The translations under genes and the position numbers were made by a program. Below are positions 9,801 through 17,291 of a stretch of 64,000 bases of DNA, in pieces. The first letter of the stretch is position 1, and the number at the start of each line of letters is the position of its first letter. Source of the DNA: CAKSFT01 sp045544615 (GTDB lineage: Bacteria > Bacillota > Clostridia > UBA1381); contig JAZPZI010000013.1 in the NCBI GenBank assembly GCA_045544615.1, forward strand, positions 62,001 to 126,000. Direction: 5' to 3'. The notes under the pieces were generated by a model. That model did not search any database, was not told where the DNA came from, and worked only from the letters and a program-made list of their open reading frames with translations.

Positions 9801-11047
9801 TTTCCGGTTCCATCACCCTTAAGTATGCCTTTTTTGGTTAAATCCTCGATATCGTTCTTTGCCCAGTGACCAACTATATCCTCATACATAGCAGCCTCTG
9901 TCGGAGTCTGAGGTTTTTCCTCCTCAACTTCAGTTTTTTCTTTAAGCGGAACAACATTTACTGTTTTGCCTTCATCAAATTCTCCAACAGAATATAACGC
10001 AACACCTTTGTCTCTTGCAGGAACAACAATCGTGTTTCCTGTCTTTGCAAAATAATATGGAGCAATATCAACTTGCTCTTTTGCAAGAAGCTTCATTTCA
10101 TGTGGGTTTGAAACATCAAATGCATACAAGTGAGATGGTGATGCATACTCACCAACATAGAGAGTATTACCTTCTGCCACCATACCAACAACCGATAACT
10201 GTTCCCCTTCACCGGTACATTGATAAACCGTAGCATTCTTCAATTTTATTGGGTCTTCGCCTTCAATCATCAATATTCTCTTATTACTTACGTCGCTTAC
10301 ATATAAAGCATTGTCCGTTTTTACAATTTCAAGGAAATATCCTTCTACCGAAACTGTAGATACTTTTTTAACAACCTTTGGGTCAGATATGTCGTAAACT
10401 CTTATCTCGCCAGGATTTGTATATGCCGCATACAGGTAATCTCCGCTTATGCACATCGACATTACGCCGCTACAGGTTTCAAGAGAATAACGTGTTGAAA
10501 AATCAGTTTTACCGCTTGAGAGATCATACACCTTGATGCCGCTTGTGTTATCCGCAACAAACATGTGTTTATCTTTAAACTCAATATCTCTTACGGCCGA
10601 CTCTACTTTATATGACTTTTGAAAAGACGGAAATGCCGGTTTTTCAAGCGAATACTGTCTGATCTCCATAGCATTGTTGCCATCAGCATCAGCCGTAAAT
10701 GCAGCATACAGATACTTACCGTTTACCGCAACGCAATCACTGCCGTCATTGACAGCTGCACCCTGTAGGTTCTTATTCGATGGTGTTACCGTCTTTGCCT
10801 CTTGAGGATTTGTTAGATCAATTACCTGTATTCCGCCGTTTTTGGCTGCAACATATGCATAGTTGCCATATACAGCTGATGTGAATCCTTCTCCGAGTTT
10901 GAATTCAGCCTGCGAAAGCTTGTTGATGCCTTTTTCCTTGACGACAACTTCGTTTTCAGCTGCATTATCTGATACATTTTCTGCCGAAACATTTACGCAT
11001 GAACCTACCATGCAAAGCATCAATATAAAACTTATGATTCTTTTCAT
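6872..11047 (-). CDS. Surface-anchored pectate-lyase-like protein: propeller, three SLH domains, parallel beta-helix
   Basis: This 1391-residue secreted protein starts with a signal peptide (about 1-22, MKRIISFILM then NVSAEN). Residues about 45-360 are LVIVD-like propeller blades (GGIQVIDLTNPQEA, IKVYDLSSGK, IRVYDISDPK). Three SLH repeats lie at about 388-436 (HWAKNDIEDL, TRAEF), 447-500 and 513-562 (TRAEAAAVIKRA). Residues about 595-785 are Ig/TIG-like. From about 803 a Pectate_lyase_3-type right-handed beta-helix begins (VIDVRAYGA, GGGVAYFPKGVYKF). SLH domains bind pyruvylated wall polymer, so the enzyme should sit on the cell surface. SLH repeats are normally terminal; here they are central. 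AGGAGGTG gives the start. It is 11 bases after the SLH gene at 11059. The substrate is inferred from the fold only. Confidence 0.95.
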   Translation of the reverse strand: MKRIISFILMLCMVGSCVNVSAENVSDNAAENEVVVKEKGINKLSQAEFKLGEGFTSAVYGNYAYVAAKNGGIQVIDLTNPQEAKTVTPSNKNLQGAAVNDGSDCVAVNGKYLYAAFTADADGNNAMEIRQYSLEKPAFPSFQKSYKVESAVRDIEFKDKHMFVADNTSGIKVYDLSSGKTDFSTRYSLETCSGVMSMCISGDYLYAAYTNPGEIRVYDISDPKVVKKVSTVSVEGYFLEIVKTDNALYVSDVSNKRILMIEGEDPIKLKNATVYQCTGEGEQLSVVGMVAEGNTLYVGEYASPSHLYAFDVSNPHEMKLLAKEQVDIAPYYFAKTGNTIVVPARDKGVALYSVGEFDEGKTVNVVPLKEKTEVEEEKPQTPTEAAMYEDIVGHWAKNDIEDLTKKGILKGDGTGKFRPDDTVTRAEFIAMVARAVSLNLIQYNGAYSDVSESAWYASVVQAASNVGMIDANLTKNNKLQPQTAILREEAATIIVNAVYLRNPSWFEATTLMKFADESEISSWAYEAVAGAYSRGIFIGNTNNEIQPKKSLTRAEAAAVIKRATKNFKAGSAQITVSDAHINTEEVVPQMEETPMMFKVTDAVSPDELFTVFGANLHADSLEIAVVEVKNDTPDEVPPSNATKLEIIQTDVQGNFAVTRLPKQAKNGSYYLWAKNSEGWGRPIVLNKARTLWISENIMTAGNVIKVVGRNFDRREFGADLKTRVVLKNETSAYDAIIVNEVNPFGIDFTVGNDVPDGEYTIYVSNDGIIWDEVNSGQTLNIVSDVEDPYELGVGWAGVFNWDNVIDVRAYGATPNDDTDDNEAIQNALNAVAESGGGVAYFPKGVYKFYQLILPAGVLCVGDSMGESIMMFSTPDSVTDEMLKGWIAVSSDYAQHGNVSEGKQGFINISIHADPDQKEKRLPNAFAWLGDGWFPDDRHQRKANYIVYKNFGIETRYEYIDVQEAGGSLVVTTGNEHLLIDGCEFNGLSCTFSSGYFGAYASVRNCKFDTVGKALYYQVMYYVVENNVFTRRVDPDITSNGMFARSNSYVANNIFNGAGSNTNDGEIISVEPFRGGTKMLGKVVSATADTITVEPERDSTGMIYGENQRTNNFRLDGEAYGDWEIVIIDGRGLGQARKLIDSDEETNTFTIEKNWDILPDSTSRFAVSLLLKNVTFYNNTAEYSQNTMQLYGDTYDAVMINNTHNPRNGDFASDGFYVHTIEKRDSSNTRQQSAYFTRIENNVVDGVGWKNHTNSIAVVANCEITEGFDSYGYLVYGCDIKNNKLIGRKEYEQKAISNWYYNGIWIGTYSRYIEAMRPTIAAVTIEGNHVENSDRGISIGGGGLAAKNGNKAELASVKSSISGIVLRKNTFKDVDREIVDEHDAENVVYVND

Positions 11048-11058
11048 CGGGACACCTC

Positions 11059-13824
11059 CTATCTATATCTGATAACGCATACATCCTGATGCATACCGTC
11101 TCTTGACTGAACGAATACATCGTCGTATTCTCTGACATCATTTATTGAGCCAACTGTATACTCAACCTTGTTATTTTTAATAGTACATACATAATATGTG
11201 ATTACAGATGACATCTGGAAATATGTAACTGGTTTTGTTAAATCTTCTCTGTAGCTTACAACAAGACCATTATTTGAACTTGCAACAACTGTACCAAAAA
11301 CAGTAAACATAGTCGATTTCAATCCCTGCGCCTGGCTGACCTCAATCGCCTGTTTGCGTCCAAGATACTGTGTTATATTGACGTGTGTACCATTATTGCG
11401 CACGGTTTCAAATTCAGGGCCGTCTGCACCGGTCGGTTGTGTTTTCGCCGGTCTGAAGAGCACTCTTACACTTGTAACCTGACCTTTGGCATTTTTGAGA
11501 ACGTGGATAACATCACCGGCCTTAATATTTTTCAGTGTGTCTTCATCCTTACCTGAAAGCTTAATCGGCTCGCCCTTGAAATAACCTTCAATTATCTCGG
11601 TTATCTCATCAGTTTCCTCGTCATATACCTCATACTTTTTGTTTACAAATACCAACTTTGATTCTGAATCATAATCTGTCTGAGTTGGTATTTTAATAAG
11701 TGCAACCTTGGTGTTACGGTCTGTTAAATCGGTATCATATATCTCTGTGCCTTTATAATCGTTCTGATTCAACAGATCCTTGATTTTCATCATTGCGAAG
11801 TCATTTTCTTTATATATGCCATTATCTTTGTCGGTCGCAAAATCCTCCGGAACGCTGAAAAGTATACTTTCATTCGATATACCATACATATCGTCTCCGC
11901 CAAGGGCTGAATTGGTAGAGTCGGTTGTGAACGAATAGTTTCTGTTTATTGATGTTCTTTCACTGTATTTTACATTCAATGTTATACAGTCCTTGTCGGT
12001 ACCATAATAACTGTAAAAATCTGTAATCAAGCCTTCGCTATTCAGTTTATACTTTACAAGCTTACACTTGACCGGATTCTTTGCATAATTTTCTTTAAAT
12101 TCATTTACAACACTCTCTGCATCTGTCTTCGTTCCGTTATACTTGACCGTGGATCTGAACTTAAATGTTTCATGCAAACCGCTTTGGGTATAGAGCTTTA
12201 CTCCCGAATAATCTTCAGCGATATTATTATAGATTTTCAGCACTAATCCATATTTCATTTCAGAATCGGTACTGTCGTCTATAGCGGCAATGTCGCCGTT
12301 TGAATCCAGATAAAATTTAAATGTTGCATTAACCGAAAGATCTTTTTCTTTACCTTGCGCAATAGCAGTCTTCAGGTTTTCTGCAAGCTGATACTCTTCA
12401 CCCTCAACTCCATAGTACTCTGTTGCAACAGTTGTCACTTTGCCCGAGAGAACATTATCCGATGATTCAATTCTCATTATTTTCTTACCGGTCAAGTTTT
12501 TACTCTTATATACACTCAAAACATCCCATTTTTTAATCGACGAGAGTTCAACCTCTTTACCGTTTTTGAATATTTTCAAACTATCTGCTACCGGTGCAAG
12601 ATCAAGATCTGTTTTTCCGTAATAATCGGTTATAATTTCAGCTTCAGCATCTGCCGATTTAACAACATAGTTTTCATACTCCGAAACAATAACAACATCA
12701 ATCTTTTCGTCAGCATTATTATCAACTGCAAATAAATATCCGTTTTTAAGTAAGATATCCTTATCAGCAAATGCTGACATTCCCTTGCCATTATATACAA
12801 AATCAGCAAGTAAAGATATGTCTAACTTTTTGATTCTTGTAGCGGCTTCTAAATAATCAATCCTGCTAATACCTGAAGTTGGTTCTATGTTATCGCTGTA
12901 TATTTTATATACTAAATTTTTTGTTGTTGGCCTTGCCGCTACAAGTTTCGGGCTGTCTTCGTCAGATGCATCATAATAAAACTCCAACTCATAACCCAGA
13001 TACTCATCCAGAACTATACCTGATGTTTCGTAATATTCGCCGCCGATTACCACATGGTTTTCGGGACATATCTTATTTTCATATAACGATACATCTTCAG
13101 TTGCCTGCAAGACTCCCTTTTCCACCTCAATATCGAACTTCTCTGACAGGACGCTATTGCCGATTTCGTAGCTATAATCGCCGCCTCTATACTCAAGCGT
13201 CATGGCATCTGCATTCAGGGCATTATATAGCATTACAGCAAACTCGCCTCTTGTGAGTTCATCCGAAACATCCTTATCAATACCCTTTGTTATGCCTGAA
13301 TCCTCAGCCATTTTTACATATCCATCAACAAAACCGCCGTTGACCGATGCCATAATCTTATATCCGCATGCCATAGTTAATACCTTTGCAGCCTGCTCAA
13401 ATAAAGCTTCTTTGTCAGGATTAAACAGCCGATTTCCAACACCGTTTATATAACCCAACTCAACGGCAGCATTGATATAAGGTGCCGAATCAGCATTGGC
13501 TGAAACATCATTAAAATAAGTAATACCCGATTCTGAAATATGGCCTTTGTTAAAGGTCTTTATTGTGTATTCAACCATTTGTGCTCTTGTGATTGTCTCC
13601 CAAGGCATAAAAGGTTTACTGTCTATAACATTCATTCCTTGGAGGAATGAAACTGCAGTTTCAAACTCAGTATCAATCACATCATCAGGTATTGTATGTA
13701 CAGTCACAAAAGACTGACGATAATCTACTTCCCCTGACACACTATCTGTTGCCGCACTCGAAAAAACAACAGGGAACATTGAGACTGCAATCAATGCACA
13801 AATTAATCTTCTTAATTTTTTCAT
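11059..13824 (-). CDS. S-layer homology surface protein with a large uncharacterised C-terminal region
   Basis: The protein is 921 residues from the ATG at 13824, which has AGGAGGA six bases upstream and opens a clear signal peptide (MKKLRRLICALIAVSMF to FSSAA). An ATG at 13842 in the same frame overlaps the upstream stop and would place the ribosome site inside the gene, so it is rejected. Three N-terminal SLH repeats lie at about 52-95 (TRAQMVEYTIKTF), 104-152 and 165-205 (TRGEFAVMLYNAL). Residues 210-921 are beta-rich, with many short strands and YxVKSADA/VKYNGTK-type segments, and match no family I recognise. No catalytic motif is visible. A structural S-layer or scaffold role is inferred from its position between two other SLH proteins. 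Confidence 0.93.
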   Translation of the reverse strand: MKKLRRLICALIAVSMFPVVFSSAATDSVSGEVDYRQSFVTVHTIPDDVIDTEFETAVSFLQGMNVIDSKPFMPWETITRAQMVEYTIKTFNKGHISESGITYFNDVSANADSAPYINAAVELGYINGVGNRLFNPDKEALFEQAAKVLTMACGYKIMASVNGGFVDGYVKMAEDSGITKGIDKDVSDELTRGEFAVMLYNALNADAMTLEYRGGDYSYEIGNSVLSEKFDIEVEKGVLQATEDVSLYENKICPENHVVIGGEYYETSGIVLDEYLGYELEFYYDASDEDSPKLVAARPTTKNLVYKIYSDNIEPTSGISRIDYLEAATRIKKLDISLLADFVYNGKGMSAFADKDILLKNGYLFAVDNNADEKIDVVIVSEYENYVVKSADAEAEIITDYYGKTDLDLAPVADSLKIFKNGKEVELSSIKKWDVLSVYKSKNLTGKKIMRIESSDNVLSGKVTTVATEYYGVEGEEYQLAENLKTAIAQGKEKDLSVNATFKFYLDSNGDIAAIDDSTDSEMKYGLVLKIYNNIAEDYSGVKLYTQSGLHETFKFRSTVKYNGTKTDAESVVNEFKENYAKNPVKCKLVKYKLNSEGLITDFYSYYGTDKDCITLNVKYSERTSINRNYSFTTDSTNSALGGDDMYGISNESILFSVPEDFATDKDNGIYKENDFAMMKIKDLLNQNDYKGTEIYDTDLTDRNTKVALIKIPTQTDYDSESKLVFVNKKYEVYDEETDEITEIIEGYFKGEPIKLSGKDEDTLKNIKAGDVIHVLKNAKGQVTSVRVLFRPAKTQPTGADGPEFETVRNNGTHVNITQYLGRKQAIEVSQAQGLKSTMFTVFGTVVASSNNGLVVSYREDLTKPVTYFQMSSVITYYVCTIKNNKVEYTVGSINDVREYDDVFVQSRDGMHQDVCVIRYR

Positions 13825-13838
13825 ACTGTTTCCTCCTA

Positions 13839-16800
13839 TCATTTATTCATATCCAGCGATAAGGAAATTACCTTAAATGCCATTGCACGGGTTACATTTG
13901 CTTTCGGGCCGAACTTGTTTTCGCCGATACCGTTCATAATTCCAAGCTCAGTCAGAGTGTTTACACTTTCTACTGCATAACCTGAAACCGTCTGCATATC
14001 TGTATAAGCAGCAACATCACCCTTAATCTCTATTTCCTGCTTCTTATACATTTTGTTCAGAATAACAGCCATATCCTGTCTTGTTATATAAGCATCCGGA
14101 TTAAAGTTTCCTTTATCATCACCCTGTACCAATCCCAAGGCTTGCGCAGTTGCTACACAGTTATAATACCATGGGAAGAATTTGTCTTTTTTCTGCACGT
14201 CATTAAATGATGAAAGGTAGTTCTCATCTTCAAGCTTATAAGCTCCGATTAAGATTTTTATAAACTCTGCTCTTGTAATCAATCCATCAGGTTTTATGGT
14301 TCCATTACCATATCCTGTAATTACACCATCTCTTACAAGTCTTTCTGCATAAGGTTTTGCCCAGTGATTATCACTCATATCTGCAAAACTGATTTTTTCC
14401 TCTTCTGGTTTCTGAGTATCAGGTGCTATCGGTTCAGGGATTTCCTCTTTCTCATCCGGTGTGGATGGGAAACTCGGTCCGGGAACAAATCCACTTGAAT
14501 GATATGACCTGTCGTCTTCTTCTTCATCGTCTTCTTTTTTGTTATTCAATGCTTCTGCCACTGCAGAATCAAAAGTTGATTTAATTCCTTCAACAGTATC
14601 AAATGGCGTTCTGTCAAGAATCTTATGTACATAAACTCCTTCGTCTTCATCTTCCAAATCAAGCTTTGAATAATCACCCTCTAAATCAAGCCCAAGGGTT
14701 TTGTTTGCAGCTACAAGTGCGCCCGCCATAAGAGTATATGAAGTATTGTTTATATACTCAACTGCACATATCTGCTCGAATTTCTCAGCAAATATTTCCT
14801 CTGTCTTGTAAGGTTCTGTACTTCTGCCATTGATAACAGCATTAACTACAGCATTTTTATCAACAATCTCCGAGTAGAGATATCCGGTATCAATTCCCAG
14901 CAACGATGCGTTTTCTGATTTTTCTATCATTGCTTTAACCTTGCTTACATCATTTTCTTCATTTATTGTCTTTAAAAGTTTCTGTGCTGCTACAGTTTTT
15001 GCAAAGAATGGTTTTACTTCCGAAACCGAACTGAATCCCTGTTTTTCCAAAGCATTTTTTACATTTGTCTGATAAATACTGTCTGCTCCGAGTAAGCCAT
15101 AATCACCCGTTGCTCCCAAGTCTATACCAAACACTAGATTATAAAACTCAATCTCACCTATAACCTTATCAAAAGTTGCATCATTAACTGCCTGAAGAGC
15201 CTTACTCTGGTAAACCGGTCCGTAATACTTAAATGTGTCGTCTGAACCGTTAAATCTCCAGACACCGTCTATACCCCTTACCGCTGCTTTTACAGTATAG
15301 TTCTGTTCTTCTACAGCAGGAGTTCCGAGGGCGTATTTCACCATAAAGCTTCCATCTGCATTTGTTTTTAAAATATTGATATAGTCCAAGCCGTCAAGAC
15401 CTGTTGCGTTAGGTTTATATACTGTAAGCAAAACATTCTTTTCAGGATTATCAGATGTTGTTCCTAAAATCTCAGCTTTTATCGCAGTATGGTCAGGCTC
15501 AATATCGATATTTACCTGATCACTTCCCTCTGCAACATCGCTAACAACAGGTGCAGTGTATCCATCAGGAGTAAACTCTAAAACGTTCGACAATAATTTA
15601 ATATCTCCTGACTTTGTAACAACAAAAATCTTCAATGCACTGTCATCAGAAAGGTTTACATTATAATCCAAATCAACTATAACAGGTACATCATCTGCAT
15701 TTGCGTCGATTGAAAGAGCACTCGGAGTAATTGACACAATATCATCACCGTCATACAATACCGAATACAACATTGCTTCAATCGACGAATCTGTAGTATT
15801 TGAAGCCTGAACATTGAGAACAAGATTGCCGTCTACAAGGTTTCCCTGCGGAACAGTTTCTTTTGTAATTGTAGCATCAAGCACAATGTCTTCTGAAACA
15901 CTTACAGTTATCGACTTCTCAACGCTGTAATCATCAACAGTAGCAACTACATCAAGCTTGCCGTTTTCACAGTATCCGACATTAAAACTCCAGCTTCCGT
16001 CATTTTTAACCGGAACATCAACTTTATTCTTGCCCAATGTAAGTTCCACACTGCTTGCACCAACAGCCGTACCTGAAACGGCAAATGGGAATTTTGTTAC
16101 GATATCACCTGTTTTGATGCTTGTTATTTTACAAAAAGCGCCGGTATCGATCGGTACTAAATATAAACCGTCACCTCTTAACGAAGTAATCAAAGTATCA
16201 TTATCGATGAACACGCCAACCGGCCCGCCAACAATTTCTGACTCCCATACTGTCACGATATTTTTTGGATCGGAAATATCAAGGGCTAACGCCATTGAAG
16301 GTTTTGCATTATGACATCTCTCCAGCACAACAAGCAAACCATTATAAACTTCCATTGCTGGCATCTGAACATTTGCGCTTATCTGAGCAGCTTGTGATCC
16401 TCTTGAATAATATCTGTATGTAGTAAGCTTTTTCTCGTCAAGGTCTTTCGCATCAATTAAAAGAATACTTCCACCATATACCTGTCCGCTGCTTCCACGC
16501 TGGTCACTTATGCATACATATCCGTCCACATATACTGCAGAACCCGGGGATATATCATTATCATCTCCTAATGCCAGTTCGCTTTTTTTCTCATATGAAA
16601 TTGTATTACCATATGTCATCTTACATGAGATGATTTTTTTGTCAGAATAAGCGTATATATGTGTCTGACTTACGGCAACTGCATTTGTTCTGCCGACAGA
16701 GACAACTGTAGGTGCTGTGGTTTCAACCTTGCCAAGTTCAAAGATTGCAACACCCGAGCCATAACAAACATATACATATTCTTTACCGCCAATAGTCGAC

Positions 16801-17225
16801 GATGTAAAGTAATATGCCTGCTTATACTCATTGTATGTCTTTACAAGCTTCGGTGTCAGAGGTGTATCGGATACCTTGTATATGTACATATTCTCGTTTG
16901 AACTATAGAAAAGATAGTCCCCTGCAACATACGCATTCCTACGGTCTGTTACTATCGCATCACCATTTAATCTGTCTCCGAATGCAATAGCATCAGAATC
17001 TATGTCTTTTACAACATAAAGACCGTTTTCACTTCCGTTTCCAACCACTGCGTATCCGTACTCACCATAGACTCCGGCAGACCATACCTGTCCCTTACCG
17101 GGGATGTCTGCCACTCCGTATACCTTGGCAGAAACCGTACATATCATGCTCATCATAAGACTAAGACAAACCACCAATGATATAATTCTATTCTTCACAT
17201 TCATAATCGTCACTCGCAACATCAA
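13839..17225 (-). CDS. Secreted propeller/Ig-like protein with three C-terminal SLH domains
   Basis: This protein has 1128 residues if it starts at the TTG at 17225, or one fewer from the ATG at 17222. Both follow AGGAGGT (10 and 13 bases away), and the exact start is open. A signal peptide ends near VSAKVYG. Residues about 35-380 carry propeller-like repeats (NGLYVVKDID, GVAIFELGK). Residues 380-640 are Ig-like, and 640-895 mainly helical. A very acidic linker (EDDEEEDDRS) and a Pro-rich stretch lead to SLH repeats at about 947-996, 1007-1059 and 1075-1120. It should be a wall-bound surface protein. No catalytic motif is seen; sugar capture or a structural role is possible. The stop lies 14 bases before the next gene. 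Confidence 0.93.
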   Translation of the reverse strand: MMLRVTIMNVKNRIISLVVCLSLMMSMICTVSAKVYGVADIPGKGQVWSAGVYGEYGYAVVGNGSENGLYVVKDIDSDAIAFGDRLNGDAIVTDRRNAYVAGDYLFYSSNENMYIYKVSDTPLTPKLVKTYNEYKQAYYFTSSTIGGKEYVYVCYGSGVAIFELGKVETTAPTVVSVGRTNAVAVSQTHIYAYSDKKIISCKMTYGNTISYEKKSELALGDDNDISPGSAVYVDGYVCISDQRGSSGQVYGGSILLIDAKDLDEKKLTTYRYYSRGSQAAQISANVQMPAMEVYNGLLVVLERCHNAKPSMALALDISDPKNIVTVWESEIVGGPVGVFIDNDTLITSLRGDGLYLVPIDTGAFCKITSIKTGDIVTKFPFAVSGTAVGASSVELTLGKNKVDVPVKNDGSWSFNVGYCENGKLDVVATVDDYSVEKSITVSVSEDIVLDATITKETVPQGNLVDGNLVLNVQASNTTDSSIEAMLYSVLYDGDDIVSITPSALSIDANADDVPVIVDLDYNVNLSDDSALKIFVVTKSGDIKLLSNVLEFTPDGYTAPVVSDVAEGSDQVNIDIEPDHTAIKAEILGTTSDNPEKNVLLTVYKPNATGLDGLDYINILKTNADGSFMVKYALGTPAVEEQNYTVKAAVRGIDGVWRFNGSDDTFKYYGPVYQSKALQAVNDATFDKVIGEIEFYNLVFGIDLGATGDYGLLGADSIYQTNVKNALEKQGFSSVSEVKPFFAKTVAAQKLLKTINEENDVSKVKAMIEKSENASLLGIDTGYLYSEIVDKNAVVNAVINGRSTEPYKTEEIFAEKFEQICAVEYINNTSYTLMAGALVAANKTLGLDLEGDYSKLDLEDEDEGVYVHKILDRTPFDTVEGIKSTFDSAVAEALNNKKEDDEEEDDRSYHSSGFVPGPSFPSTPDEKEEIPEPIAPDTQKPEEEKISFADMSDNHWAKPYAERLVRDGVITGYGNGTIKPDGLITRAEFIKILIGAYKLEDENYLSSFNDVQKKDKFFPWYYNCVATAQALGLVQGDDKGNFNPDAYITRQDMAVILNKMYKKQEIEIKGDVAAYTDMQTVSGYAVESVNTLTELGIMNGIGENKFGPKANVTRAMAFKVISLSLDMNK

Positions 17226-17249
17226 ATTGACGAGTACCTCCTTTCTTAG

Positions 17250-17268
17250 ACAGGGTCTTGTTCCCTGT
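17250..17268 (-). other. Short intercistronic hairpin
   Basis: A 6-bp inverted repeat, ACAGGG / CCCTGT, with a 7-base loop sits in the 66-base gap after the beta-helix gene and just ahead of the ribosome site of the next gene. There is no T tract on the minus strand. It may be a weak attenuator or processing hairpin. Confidence 0.35.
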
Positions 17269-17291
17269 TGGTAAACAATTTGGATAATATA

